Below are positions 11,656 to 22,821 of a stretch of 64,000 bases of DNA, piece by piece. Location of the stretch: NCBI GenBank assembly GCA_032622095.1, contig CP136062.1, positions 57,366,420 through 57,430,419 of the forward strand, read 5' to 3'. This DNA comes from Siphonodentalium dalli. Its lineage: Eukaryota; Mollusca; Scaphopoda; Gadilida; Siphonodentaliidae. A program made the position numbers and the translations under genes. How positions within the stretch are numbered: the first letter of the stretch is position 1; each line of letters begins with the position of its first letter. Below the pieces are notes generated by a model. The model saw nothing but the letters and a program-made list of their open reading frames with translations. It was not told the origin of the DNA and ran no database searches.

Positions 11656-12186
11656 GTGACTTTCTCGCATTCTGATTGGCTGCACACTGCTATACTATTT
11701 TACGATAGTACCCCAGTAGGATTCCTACATGCCTACTATTCTTTTTCTATTTATAGTAACAAACTAATTTCGCGAAATCGGGTTGCCGCCTGAAGACACA
11801 GCAAAGCGTAAACTATACCTTGTACGATAACTGTTGCAATATTGGTATATCATTATATTTATTAGTGAATTGTAATGATCTTACAAATGTCCGATCATTG
11901 CTATTCAATGTATTTAATAGTTTGTCCGTTTAGTTGGCAAGTCTGCAAGTCCTAATTTTGTAATGCCAGTGGACGTTATTTCCGTCTTAATCGATGTTAA
12001 GCAAGTTACCTTCTAAAATTCGCCAAAATGTCTTATGCTCCCCTGCCATCGTCAAAAGATTACCGTAAATTGTAAAATCTGAGACCGATTTCCAAAATTC
12101 AAGGTAAATACAATTGTGACAGATCAGGCAGAGAAATTGTGTGAGAATTGGCACAAATGTTCGATATAATATAATAAATACGTCAA

Positions 12187-12259
12187 AATAGTGGTCCTCG
12201 AGGAGGAATAGTCAATTCGCCTGCGGCTCGTGGACTATTCCACCTCTCGGGCCACTATA
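12187..12259. repeat. Hairpin element
   Basis: Arms AATAGTGGTCCTCGAGGAGG...AATAGTC (12187-12213) and GACTATTCCACCTCTCGGGC...CACTAT (12233-12258) pair with few mismatches around a CGCCTGCGGCTCG loop. This may be a palindromic MITE. Confidence 0.7.
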
Positions 12260-13138
12260 TTGCCATAGTCAACTCCAAGCCATTCATTATCTATATAATA
12301 TAGACATCGTCTGGTCAAGTATACTTCAATTAATTTACAGCCATATAAATTCCCACACGAAAAAAACATACACTCGTGTTTAAATGTGAAAGAGTAACGA
12401 TGTCATGAAAATTTAAAGACACTGTTTGTTATATTTCCAACATCAATGCAATAATAGCAAGTTCAGTGAATTTTCAGTTGACGACAAAATAGTTGTTTGA
12501 AAGCAGCCACATCACTTTATTGTGAATAAAGATGGTGTCAGAATGTTCAATGCAGCAAAGGACCTACTCAGCCGCTGATTGGTGGATTATAACGGCCACT
12601 AATTATTTGATGGACGGCTGTGGAAGGATCCAGTCTACGCTAGACTAGATAAAACTAAAACATATATAGCAGATAGCGTGCATTATCCATGTACATGGAG
12701 TTTTGTCATCACCAACATAATGTCGGTTTCAATAGCGAATACACTTGCAAGCGAATCTGGACAAATGCTATTTAACTCTGAATTGTAAAATCCGCAATAA
12801 AAAATAATTACATTTTATTTATTTATATTTCCAAAATAAGTAGTCACATATAATCTCACAACATCATATTAACATGTAAATAATTTCATAATTGGTCACA
12901 TTATTCATAAAAAGCCACAATTTATATTCCGAGAGCTGAGATTTGAATTCACGGTTAAATGCCTATTACGTGAATCCGAATCCACTTCATTCATCGGAAA
13001 AATATGCTGCAAATGAATTCATATGAGTCCAAGATGCATGATGATTACACACGAAACATAACCAAAGTTATCAACATGAGAATTGATTCTAGCCATAAAC
13101 TAAATTGCGACATATTATAAGTTTTGCGAGGTAACTCA

Positions 13139-13179
13139 TCGTCCGTTATGTAATTGTATACACTTACATAACGGACGGT
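13139..13179. repeat. Short inverted repeat
   Basis: TCGTCCGTTATGTAA (13139-13153) and TTACATAACGGACGG (13164-13178) pair around a 10-base loop. Confidence 0.75.
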
Positions 13180-13865
13180 GGATTGGGAAATTAGAAACTG
13201 GTACACGCCATGCAGAAAAATCAATCACGAAATGCATGTATATGATATGAAATTCAAAGCATCCGCTGATGATTTATCAAAAAATTAATAATACCTGGAT
13301 GTGGTGACATAAATCTAACATTTTATTTGACACATTCGTCTGGAAATAGTATGAGAAGAATCAGAAGATCTATTTGGCGATCTTATTCCGGTTTTTTGTT
13401 TGATCTGTAAATTTGTATCATTGAATGATTCGAACATCGTGAAAAGTTAAAATATTTTGATTTAGAAGCACATTTTCTTGCAAAGCGATGTCCGTTCCAT
13501 CGACCCTCACACATGGCGTATTGTTAATGTTCTTGTTGTCATTTCAGATTAAACATATTGTTCAAATACTGGAAATTTAAACACAGTCTCCCTTTAATAT
13601 ACGAAACACAATAATGTGACATAGAATTGTCATCTAAAACGAGTGTTAATAGAAAATTGGCCTGCTAAATTATTTTGGTCACCCTATCTTCAAATACATA
13701 CCTTTAACTCGCAGTAGTTTGCGCCTGGAATAATGAGGGCCGCAACTTGTCAGTTTATATTTCTATAAATGTTTTCACGATCACTGAAGCAAACACATTT
13801 GAAGTATTGCATGGTCATAGTGAGATACTGATACGGTAACGACGAAAAACATTTACATCGCCTGT

Positions 13866-13985
13866 GTGTGAACACTTTACCTCTCCTATGTGTGGACACT
13901 TTGCCTCTCCTATGTTTGGACACTTTGCCTCACCTATGTGTGGACACTTTAACTCAACTAAGTATGGACACTTTGAAGCCACTGA
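13866..13985. repeat. 24-bp tandem repeat, 5 copies
   Basis: Units read GTGTGGACACTTTGCCTCTC plus CTAT, with later copies decaying (TTTAACTCAACTAAGTA, TTTGAAGCC). The period is a multiple of three, which explains the long open frame across it. I do not regard it as coding. Confidence 0.9.
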
Positions 13986-14084
13986 TAACTATCTATGAGT
14001 TTGGCAAGTCTTTTTGTTATATTTTCATCCACTTTTTACGTCTATATATAAATTATATCCCCACTCCCAGAAGAACGAATATGT

Positions 14085-14445
14085 TATCCTACTCTCACCA
14101 CTGCGTCATGACGTCAAATGTGTTATCCTACTCTCAATATGTTATCCTACTCTCAATATGTTACCCTACTCTCAATATGTTACCCTACTCTCAATATGTT
14201 ATCCTACTCTCACTATGTTATCCTACTCTCAATATGTTATCCTACTCTCAGCACTGCGTCATGACGTCAAAATGTGTTATCCTACTCTCAATATGTTATC
14301 CTACTCTCAATATGTTATCATACTCTCATTATGTTATCCTACTCTCAATATGTTACCCTACTCTCAATATGTTATCCTACTCCCAATATGTTATCCTACT
14401 CTCAATATGTTATTCCACTCTCAGCACTACGTCGTGACGTCAATG
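14085..14445. repeat. 19-bp tandem array interrupted by three TGACGTCA boxes
   Basis: The unit is GTTATCCTACTCTCAATAT, about 14 copies. Three insertions of CACTGCGTCATGACGTCAA (14099, 14251, 14426; the last as CACTACGTCGTGACGTCAA) recur about 152 and 175 bp apart. This gives a higher-order structure in which each block of 19-mers ends with an 8-bp palindrome TGACGTCA, the consensus CRE/ATF site. Whether it binds CREB/ATF proteins is unknown. Confidence 0.92.
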
Positions 14446-14581
14446 TGTTCGTCATTCGGTATCCTTGTGCATTATTTTAACATAAATTGTGGTATTGTAG
14501 CTTTAAGAACGTATAACAGTGTGTTTAACTGTTGTCTTGTGGTAACAAACTGGTATAGAAAATATAATAAGCACAAAAGTC

Positions 14582-14684
14582 AACTGTTCTGAGTAGCGTA
14601 CGGAGTTTCTCCTCTCGTGAGATGTGAGGAGCCATCCTCAGCATCTCACTCGAGGAGAAAAACCGTACGCTACTCAGAACAGTT
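14582..14684. repeat. Hairpin element with 22-bp perfect outer arms
   Basis: AACTGTTCTGAGTAGCGTAC...GG (14582-14603) pairs with its complement at 14663-14684. The inner arms TTTCTCCTC..GTGAGATG and CATCTCACTCGAGGAGAAA also pair, leaving a small loop. A near-palindrome of about 103 bp. Confidence 0.88.
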
Positions 14685-14962
14685 TACGCTTGCTACGTTG
14701 GTAAATCTATTTATTGCACACCAATGGCTTATGAGTGCGAAACACAGCAAAATACAGAAGAATTGAAACGTTCAATAAAAAAATGTGTATTGTTCTTGAA
14801 CAATACAAACCTATTACGCCAACAACGTCACTGGCGACGTCAACTTTAACAGAAAATGTATTCGCTAAATTATGGGGTATAGTCTACATTAAACACACGT
14901 TTGTTCAATTAAATACAACAATATCGACCTAAATGTTAGTATGTTACAAGCTGCAATCTTCA

Positions 14963-15148
14963 GCGTGTGCAATAAACATAGAACAACACAGTTGTGTGAA
15001 CATGTTAACGTTATTGCACTCGTTTGTCGTGGCACGAGGTAAAACTCGAACCTCCGGTTCTCGTTTTACCACCGCGTCACAACAAACTCATGCAATAACG
15101 TTAACCAGTTCACACACTTGTGTCGTTCTATCTATTTATTACACACGC
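14963..15148. repeat. Long-arm inverted repeat (about 57-bp arms)
   Basis: Arm 14963-15018 (GCGTGTGCAATAAACATAGA...) pairs with 15091-15148 (...TCTATCTATTTATTACACAC). The inner loop has a second pairing, GGTAAAAC with GTTTTACC, around AACCTCCGGTTC. Read on the minus strand, the loop includes GGTTCGAGTTTTACC, which resembles an RNA polymerase III box B. Too little is present to call a tRNA. Confidence 0.8.
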
Positions 15149-15354
15149 GTTGTTGTATTATAAGTTAACTCATACGTGGTCATTTCAACAGTTCGCTCTA
15201 GGGCGATCCTGAAATCTCTCTGGGGACGGATGACGTGATTTTATTTCTAACGTAACGAGAACTGGAAGTGTGTGATACAAAAAACATTTTGCAAAACAAC
15301 GAGTAGGAAAAGCTTAGAATGATATGACTTTTGTTTATATTTGGGGTATATATA

Positions 15355-15498
15355 ATAAATATAGAGCCACACTCGTATCAGTTTTAGTTCAAGATTATCC
15401 CACTCGAACGGATTGCCTCCTGCTCTCGTGTATCCTTCCGCCATACTCACTCATGCAATAATCACTAACCCAAAATAACAGTGTGGCTCTAAATATTC
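15355..15498. repeat. MITE-like element with inverted termini
   Basis: ATATAGAGCCACACT (15359-15373) and AGTGTGGCTCTAAATAT (15480-15496) form terminal inverted repeats. Pairing continues weakly inward (GTTTTAGTTCAAGATTAT against ATAATCACTAACCCAAAATAAC). It sits 205 bp beyond the exon 4 donor, in intron 4. Confidence 0.65.
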
Positions 15499-15702
15499 TT
15501 GTTATATATTCATGGTGTAATATATAGTATTCTATATAGTCATGATATATAAAGAGTAGACCACGCATCCGTATATCAAGTATTCCTCGACATTTCCCTA
15601 TCTATTTTGGTCACCATTATATGCAAGAAATTACAAGAATTATCTTAAGGAATAACAAATAACTATGTTGTCATTTATATTCCTCGAATGTAAGCCACTT
15701 AC

Positions 15703-15870
15703 CGGGGCAATTCGATTGGACACACTTAATTGTTCCTTCATCTGCACCTTGGCACTCGCTTCCTCCGTGTGTTGGTGGTGGGTTTGTGCAATTTCTTGTC
15801 TTAATGGCGATTCCAACACCACAGTCAATGCTGCATGGGTTAACAGTCCAGTTGGTCCAACCACCATTGA
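15703..15870 (-). CDS. Exon 4: thrombospondin type-1 (TSP1) domain
   Basis: A 168-bp exon on the minus strand, with acceptor TTTGTTACAG at 15871 and donor CCCCG|GTAAGT after 15703, phase 1 at both ends. The frame begins with codons for NGGWTNWTVNPCS and continues IDCGVGIAIKTRNC, then TNPPPTHGGSECQG and CVQSNCP. All six TSP1 cysteines and the first two tryptophan-ladder residues are present. The usual C-S-x-T-C-G is CSIDCG here, so the O-fucose acceptor threonine is replaced by aspartate. NWT and NCT are potential N-glycosylation sequons. A longer open frame overlaps on the same strand, but this frame carries the domain and both splice sites. It is only about 1 kb from exon 3, the closest pair in the gene. 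Confidence 0.88.
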
Positions 15871-16883
15871 CTGTAACAAAGAATGCAATATGTCGGTTTA
15901 GTCTCAGAGTCTATATAAAAATATATTACGTAATTCTCATATAGATGAACATTCTGCGAAACTAACTCGGCCATTGAATAATTAGGCCCTCTCAATGTGG
16001 TTCCTCAATAGTGACGCATTATTTTAGGTTCAAATTTCCATAACAGAGTTACAAAAGATGCTTATTGAGGACCACTCTAAGTTTATTCGTAAGCATTCTG
16101 ATATTTAAAACTGGAGTTTGTCAGGGTATGCATGGGGAAATTGTTTGAAATTTGATACAGGTTACCACTGACACAAATTCTATAACCGCGCGTTATAGTA
16201 AATTGTCTGCAAACTTATCGGTTACTACCCATACGCTTATAAGAGTTATTTCTTATAATTTAATCCGTCGTTTCACAGGGGAACCGCCATAAGTAGAAGG
16301 CAGAAGTAAACCAAGCGAAAACACTTTCCAACGAAATTCGCACGCGCGTAAAGTTGAAACAGACACACTTGACACTCGGCGTTTTTTTTTTGATTGACTA
16401 ACCGGTACGTATCACGCACTGTGCGGCTGGGGCCCGTGCACGTGGAATTTGTATATTGCGACTGTAGTGACACAGACTTGTTAGTTTAGATTCCGTGTTT
16501 CATTTCTGTGCACGAGTCCTGTTGCTTTATTGATATAATTGTGCACTTATGATTTAGGAGGAACTATTCTTCAAATTGTTGTACTATTAAAAGAAAACTG
16601 CCACGATAGCTTAGCAACTTTGAGCTTTAATAAGGTGCATATAATTAAAAGAATACCTACAGTTTTTTGTTTGAATACCTGAAACATCTCATTCGTGTCT
16701 GTAAAGAAATATCGAATTTTCACTCGAGGCTTGCAGCAGCTCGTGAATTTTTTATATTTATTTCCAGACACTCATGGGATATTTCGGTATTCAAACAAAC
16801 ACAAGGTATTCTCTATGTATTCGTGTGTTTTTGGTCATTAAAAATGTTATAAACAATCATTACTCAAATGCTGCACCACTCAC
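15871..16883 (-). other. Intron 3 (about 1 kb)
   Basis: AT-rich sequence between TSP1 exons 3 and 4. I see no repeat, RNA gene or extra exon in it. An open frame at 16774-17106 on the plus strand is the antisense shadow of exon 3. Confidence 0.7.
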
Positions 16884-17048
16884 CTGGGCAATCCGCCATC
16901 AAACATGTGACATTCCTATGTGCGGGTCCGTCACACAGCTTCCCATTGCCTGCTGGTTGAGGGTTGGAACAGTTCCTGGTCTCAGATTTCATTCCATGTC
17001 CACATGTGACACTGCACATACCGCTCACCCAGTTAGACCAGCCACCAT
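16884..17048 (-). CDS. Exon 3: thrombospondin type-1 (TSP1) domain
   Basis: This 165-bp exon (55 codons) has an acceptor GTCACAG at 17049 and a donor CCAG|GTGAGT after 16884, phase 1 at both ends. It encodes a textbook TSP1 repeat: DGGWSNWVSG, CSVTCGHGMK, ETRNCSNPQP, then CDGPAHRNVTC and MADCP. The six cysteines, the two leading tryptophans, the C-x-x-T-C-G O-fucosylation motif and the basic strand are all in place. N-x-S/T sequons occur at NCS and NVT. The exon is symmetric, so it can be duplicated or skipped without breaking the frame. Diverged copies of intronic sequence are found near this exon (18.05-19.6 kb) and near exon 5 (8.2-9.56 kb), suggesting that the TSP1 exons spread by duplication together with flanking intron. 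Confidence 0.9.
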
Positions 17049-17465
17049 CTGTGACTGTAACGACACACATGCTAATTGTTACCATCAGATAATGGGTATC
17101 AAATAGCTGGCTCGAAGCACGATATTACATGAAAATTACATCACCTTTATACGGTCGTGGGTTTCTACCACATATCACTTATTACCAACCAACAAACAAA
17201 CACCTTTCAAACATTCATATACCTACGTTATGCCCATCGAATCATCCGTTGGTGTGATATCGTATGTGGAAGATTTGCCCCTCATGTAATGTTCATACAA
17301 GTTGATGTCTTTGGTATCTGGTCTATTCTAATTACGGTACACACTTAGAAATAACAAGCCGTATACATGTAGGTACTAAGGCAGTGCCAATATGTCTGTT
17401 GGTACCAGACCAACAGGTATCGAGAAGAATTTGGTTCTATATATTGATATAATACCACATCATGT

Positions 17466-17620
17466 TGGTCCTAGCCACTCTCACTCTCGGAACCTAAATG
17501 TTACCCACGTGATGGCATCACGTAATAATTCATTTGGTACTAGCCGATCTCGGAACCCAAGTGTTACCCACGTGATGGCATCACGTGATAATTCATTTGG
17601 TACTAGCCTATCTCGATAAA
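17466..17620. repeat. 75-bp tandem repeat, 2 copies
   Basis: Each copy runs from CTAGCC...TCTCGGAACC through GTTACCCACGTGATGGCATC to CACGT.ATAATTCATTTGGTA. The repeated CACGTGATGGCATCACGTGA is itself palindromic and contains E-box (CACGTG) words. A third partial start (TACTAGCCTATCTCG) follows. Confidence 0.9.
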
Positions 17621-18049
17621 ATGGCGGCATCCAGCCACTTCAAGTTGAGGCGATTGAGTTTTTTTTACAGTATATAAACATGGACGAAGAGACAAACAAA
17701 CATCAGACTTAGACATTTTATGTTGGAATCGATCTCGGACTCGGCTTACATGCTGCAGCGATGTATATTTACGTCCATGCATGCTGTAGCGTATGCCAGT
17801 TTAGGTACGTTGTTCGCTCGCTGTGTGGTTTTAAGATTAGGGAAGTAACTTCTCTGAAATTCATCAACATATTTTTTGTGTGTGAAATTGGACCTAACTG
17901 GCTTCTCAATAACCTGGAATATTGTCAGCACTGTGTGGATTATGTTTGTACATGGACGGGACAAGATGATATATAACCTCCGAAAAAATAACGGGCGTTA
18001 ACATTGTTGATATTCTCCTCTGCAAGAGTCTGAAGAAAGCAGCAATTTT

Positions 18050-19600
18050 CGGTGAACTGAGACAGACCAAATGCAAAAGTCATTGAGTGCAGTGGGGTTA
18101 CATTTTACATGCACAACAGTATTGTGAATTACAAAAGACAGATACTTAAGTTTCACAACATTATAAACCGCCCAATTAACTCACAAGAGTCAACCACTGG
18201 TGACTATGATTACGAGACTTCCAATTTTGTAGAAATTATTATGAGTTATGACGTCACAGATCAGTCATGACTCATGAGTCAGTAACAAGTTTGATGGCTA
18301 CAACGTACAAGTACCTGTGCAAAGGACGATGGATCATATTCTTCAATTTTCATCGAAACGTGATTTGAGAACCATGTCGCCATGACATGTCGCCCAGTTA
18401 CGGAGTCTGCTATTCTTTTGATCGAAACGCCTATGATGCTGTGATATTGCTCTGATATATTTATGGAATGGTGGATGATCTCGGAGATACGGATCCAATT
18501 CTGGGACACACGTTATAACTGAATCAATCGCAAGCTTTTAGTAACATACTATATCTATTCTCTAATTAATCATCCCCCTTTAACAAGGTTGTAGGGCGTT
18601 AATGACACCGGCTATACCATACCGCCTTTCAACCATGGGCAAGTGGTTGATATGACAGTGGCAACCGCAGATAATCTTTATACAGTCTTATTAATAATAT
18701 TTTGCGACCACTGTACTCCGCACAATTTTTCACATGGACACCTTGTAAACACCAGTCCAGCTTTTCATCAGCGCCATGCACCATATTAACTATACACAAA
18801 ACAATATTTCAATTAATAATTTGTTTACGGTTTAATTAACATTCAAAGTTGGTCACTGACCGACATTCGCAACTACCAAGGCAGCGTCAAGCCATGCCAG
18901 AAATATACACTATGTGGTGGTTATAATGCTGACTTTAAAACGGTTCAAAGGTCGGCCACGGTAGGATTAATCAACATAGTATCAACAATGTGGTAATATC
19001 GGTGGCCAATGTCGTTAAGGGGGGGTCAATTAGAGCTGAGCTGTATACATACATGAATATGTAGACCATTCCAATATCCAGATGCTTCATGATCTTATCA
19101 AAACATGTCTGGCTACATGTGTGGTTATCGTTCTGAGCGATTCGGCCATTTCCGCTTTGCTATGAAATAACTTCATCCATAACTGGAAACCATATTAGCG
19201 AAATTCTACATTATATGGCTCTGGTGATCAGGCAATGACATTTTATAGACTTGTTGACGCATATATGCGAATGGAGAATAATTTGTTAACTATGGCTTTA
19301 CCAAAATTTATCATATATTAAATACATTAAACTCTCTTTGTGTTAAATGTATCTGAGTATTTGTTCATTTACTGATACAGCACATTGGAAGTGTACGATA
19401 AGCAAAACACTGAACACTGTGGCAATTTTTTTTGGGAGAGTGATAATAATTCTGGTAACCCATTCAACATCTCCTTGTAGCGAGGACTAGTGAGCGCTAT
19501 AGCAGTATTTTGCAAACAACAGTTTTAATTAACCAAAGTCAATGGTCTCCCCATTTTTGAGTATTTTGATTATCGCACACTATTTACAAAGGTTTGGGAG
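18050..19600. repeat. Diverged intronic duplicate, copy 2 (partner 8220-9560)
   Basis: See copy 1 for shared words. Here the collinear set runs from ACAGATACTTAAG at 18140 to TTTTGATTATCGCACACT at 19564. Order and orientation are conserved, and spacing has drifted by about 200 bp in total. Confidence 0.75.
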
Positions 19601-20770
19601 TTATCGCAAAGATTTGCTCCCCTGGCTGTGAATGACCAATCGGTCTATTTTAGCACGACCTGGCAATTATAGATTGATAGGTTGTTCACTCAGACCTGTT
19701 TAAGATGTCTGATTTATAATGTTCACAGAAGCCCATTATCAGCAAAAAACCTTTGCGACAAATCTCAAACATCTTTGCGATAAATCGCAAAATATAATTG
19801 CCCAGTACGTAGTCTAAGAGTTATCGTAAAGATGTTTGAGATTTATCGTAAAGGTTTGTGAGTTATCACAAAGGTGTTTGTGATTTTTCGCAAAGTTTTG
19901 CGATTTTTCGCAAAGGTTAGCTCCCTCATCACTCATGCATCTGGCTGTGAATGACTGATCGGTCTATTTTAGTCCGACAGGGCATAGATTGATATGTTGT
20001 TCACTCAGACCTGTTTAAGATGTCTGATTTATAATATTTACAGAAGCCCATTAGCGCCAAAAAACCTTTGCGACAAATCTCAAACATCTTTGCGATAAAT
20101 CAAAAAATTTATTCACACAGTACGTAGTCTGAGATTTATCGTAAAGATGTTTGATATTTATCGTAATGGTTTGCGTGTTATCGCAAAGGTGTTTGTGATT
20201 TTTCGCAAAGTGTGCTCCTCTCACCATTCATGCATCTGGCTGTGAATGACTGAACGGTCTATTTTAGCCCGACCGTTTAAGATGATTTATAATGTTTACA
20301 AATTAAGAGTCTGAGAGTCATCGTAAAGATGTTTGAGATTTATCGTAAAGGTTTGCGAGTTATCGCAAAGGTGTTTGTGATTTTTCGCAAAGTTGTTTTG
20401 TAATTTATCGCGAAGGTTTGCTCGCCTTATCCCACATGCATGCTGGCTGTCAAAGAACGATCGGTCTATTTTAGCCCAACCATGCTATTATAGATCGATT
20501 GGTGGTTCACCCAGACCTGTTGAAGATGTCGGATTATATTTATATTTATACGGTTCAAGTCTATTAATGCCAATGCATGAAAATATATCTGCGATAAATC
20601 ACAAACCATTGCGATTAATCGCAAACCTTTTGTAATCAATCGAAAACCTTTACACTAAATCGCATATATTTATTGCAAAGTAGTTTGCGATTCGCAAAGG
20701 TTTGCGATTTATCGCAAGGTAGTTTTTTATTTATCGGGCTATTTTAGATCGATTGTTGTTTCATCCAGAC
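19590..20770. repeat. ~300-bp tandem array with TTTGCGA/TCGCAAA hairpin words
   Basis: Three to four diverged units start with CTGGCTGTGAATGAC (19630, 19938, 20237; CTGGCTGTCAAAGAAC at 20443). They continue CGGTCTATTTTAG, CAGACCTGTTTAAGATGTC and TGATTTATAATGTT. Each unit ends in dense forms of TTTGCGATAAATCGCAAA, ATTTATCGTAAAG and GTTATCGCAAAGG. These words are self-complementary, so each unit can fold. No protein frame crosses the units. Confidence 0.85.
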
Positions 20771-21334
20771 CTGTTACAAGATGTTTGATTTATGTTTACT
20801 TTAATATTATTGCACACAAATTAAGAAATTATTTTTGGTCATTCAGACCAATTTTACTCCGAACAGGGAATCCTGAAATCGAGATCTTAAACTTTGATTT
20901 AAGTACAAAATCACGATCAAGGTTCTATACTAATAAAAGTAATGCATGTATTCGGATTATTTCATTATCACTATGCAATGGAGGGGTTTTGTACTTTATT
21001 CAATGTTTAAACGTCATAGCATCATTTGGAATCTGACATGCCACTTTGTTAAATTTGCCGTCGGCCATGTTTCGTAATTTCGAGTGCTTGGTATCTGGGC
21101 AGGTTCTCCGCTTAGTACATATATGTTTGGTTCTCTGAAGTACCACATTGCTAGGTACTATGCTTAGTACCTAAATACTTCAAGAGTACCTGTCTTTATA
21201 TTCGGTACTTCATAAAATATAATGGGTGTGTCAAGAAAGCGTGTATTACTTGGCACTTCATATCGTGTGCGTCATGGCTTCGGTGACATAAAGGCGGAGT
21301 GGGTATTATATGCACAATGCCCGGATAGAACCTA

Positions 21335-21525
21335 AATATTTAGCAGGTAATCCAGAGTACCAACAGTTTGGTACTCTAGAGTACCAAAAAGTTGGTACTC
21401 TAGAGTACCAAACATTTTGGTACTATAGAGCACCTAAACTTTTGGTACTCCAGAGTACCAAAAAGTTGGTACTCCCCCTGGGACAAAGCTTAGTACCTAC
21501 GTAGGTACTCTGAAGTACCTATTTT
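21335..21525. repeat. GGTACT/AGTACC palindromic cluster
   Basis: About ten GGTACT or AGTACC words alternate as AGAGTACCAAAAAGTTGGTA and close variants, with about 20-30-bp spacing. Looser copies extend from 21110 and resemble the ggtacc-rich stretch at 11290-11350. Each pair is a short hairpin. Confidence 0.8.
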
Positions 21526-21613
21526 TTAAGAGTGTATAAGAGACGCGGCTCTATCTACTCTGCTCCTCACTATAAAGTCACCGAATTATAATCCACCTCA
21601 GTTGGTGCATCCC

Positions 21614-21717
21614 TTGTCCAGTATATTGGTAGTAATGGGTTTACAGTTGTTTGGTTGTAATATTGTCCAGTATATTGGTAGTAATGGGTTTACAGTTGTT
21701 TGGTTGTGATATTGTCC
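21614..21717. repeat. ~49-bp direct repeat, 2 copies
   Basis: TTGTCCAGTATATTGGTAGT continuing through GGGTTTACAGTTGTTTGGTT is duplicated with one substitution. A third start (ATTGTCCAGAGCAATG) diverges. Confidence 0.93.
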
Positions 21718-22124
21718 AGAGCAATGTCACACCGTCTCGTACATGTAGGAGTAAAATACCAAAGTAAATCACAAGTACTGGTTCTTGGCTTCCTTGAATT
21801 ACAAACTAAAGTAAATCATGTGTACTTGTATTTTGGTTGCGTTTGCTGGTTTTTTAAAGTGACTCTCTGTATCTGACCAAGCATCCCAGATACCCCCATA
21901 ATGTGATGCGTTTTTAGACTATTTTAATAAACTGTGCCGTTTTGACTGCTAGTTGTTATTTTAACTCTACCGGAATCATGCGATAAGACAAGATCTTATA
22001 TACCCGTTATATATACACGCGGTGTTAGATCACTATATAAATATGCAATACACAAAGTCGAAACAGCTGTTTTGATACACGAAACTTCTTCGAACAAGTT
22101 TGGATGATTTCCATCCGAGTTTGG

Positions 22125-22600
22125 GGTTATCAGCCAATATTTCAGGGTTATCAGCCGAGTTTAAAGGGTTATAATCCGAGTTTAAATGGTTATCAGCCGA
22201 GTTTAAATGGTTATCAGCCGAGTTTTGAGGATTATTAGCCTATACCGAAGGAATATCAACCGCTTTTATTTGGGTTGTGAAAAGTCGACCATATATCAGC
22301 AACGTTTGGAGAGTTATCAGCCAAGGATGGAATGTTGTCAACAGAGTTCGGGTGGTTATCGGCCGAGTTTTGTGAGGTTATCAGTCAGGTTTGGACGATT
22401 GGGGTTTGGGTGGTTACCAACCGAGTTTTTATTGTCATCTGCCGAGTTTGAGGGGTTAGCAGATGAGTTTTGAGGCTTGGATCACGAGCCGAGTTTTGAT
22501 GGATATAATGTTAGTTGTGTTTGTGTCATCAGCCCATTGATGAGCTATCGGGCGAGTTTAGAAGGTTATCCATCGAGATTGGACGGTTATCAGCCGAGTT
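22125..22600. repeat. ~20-bp degenerate tandem array (GGTTATCAGCCGAGTTT)
   Basis: About 20 decayed units of GGTTATCAGCCGAGTTTAAA, clearest at 22140-22240 and looser to 22600. It begins about 55 bp from the exon 2 donor on the intronic side. The open frames across it are repeat artefacts. Confidence 0.8.
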
Positions 22601-22653
22601 AGATGCGATATTATCACACGATGTAGATAATAGGTCGTTCAGGTGAAAATTAC

Positions 22654-22821
22654 CTGGACAAGCAGCTTCTTGGCATAAGTTTATTTCTTTGTAACTGCCG
22701 ATACATGCCTCCGTGGCGACATGCGGGTCATTAGTGGGGCATTCTCGATTCCTTGTTAATATTCCCACGCCGCATGTTACACTACATGGCCCTTCTTTCC
22801 ATGCCAGCCATGCAGCACCAA
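22654..22821 (-). CDS. Exon 2: thrombospondin type-1 (TSP1) domain
   Basis: This is a complete TSP1 module in one exon of 168 bp (56 codons). The acceptor is TTATATCCACAG at 22822 and the donor is CCAG|GTAAT after 22654, phase 1 at both ends. The translation shows the TSP1 hallmarks in order: the tryptophan ladder WLAWKEG, the paired-cysteine motif PCSVTCGVG, the arginine layer TRNREC, and the C-terminal CQEAACP. All six cysteines are present. TSP1 repeats bind glycosaminoglycans and matrix or receptor partners outside the cell and are often O-fucosylated at C-x-x-S/T-C-G. The CSVTCG sequence here fits that rule. The second arginine strand is short and has no GG loop, unlike the other copies. 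With exon 1 it would give a secreted protein starting with this domain. Confidence 0.85.

Larger units (their letters stand above)
7707..15702 (-). other. Intron 4 (8 kb), repeat-rich
   Basis: The largest mapped intron but one. The segment 8220-9560 is a diverged copy of 18050-19600 in intron 2, described separately. The rest contains a possible opposite-strand exon (10523-10639), the 30-bp array at 11162, a dispersed repeat (11377-11655), hairpins at 12187, 13139, 14582, 14963 and 15355, and tandem arrays at 13866-13975 and 14085-14430. I see nothing in 9560-10440 or 12260-13130 beyond AT-rich unique sequence. Confidence 0.6.
17049..22653 (-). other. Intron 2 (5.6 kb), repeat-rich
   Basis: Contains a 2-copy tandem repeat (17466-17620), the second diverged intronic duplicate (18050-19600), the TTTGCGA array (19590-20770), GGTACT palindromes (21335-21525), a 2-copy 45-bp repeat (21614-21717) and the TTATCAGCCGAG array (22125-22600). 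No additional TSP1 exon was recognised. Confidence 0.65.

Noticed and set aside
13868-14592. Long leucine/serine-rich plus-strand frames
   Set aside because: They run through 24-bp and 19-bp tandem arrays. Composition follows the repeat unit, and there are no splice sites or domain.
15640-15888. Open frame starting MHSLLQSMVVGPTG overlapping TSP1 exon 4
   Set aside because: Wrong frame. The TSP1 frame on the same strand has the domain and both splice sites.
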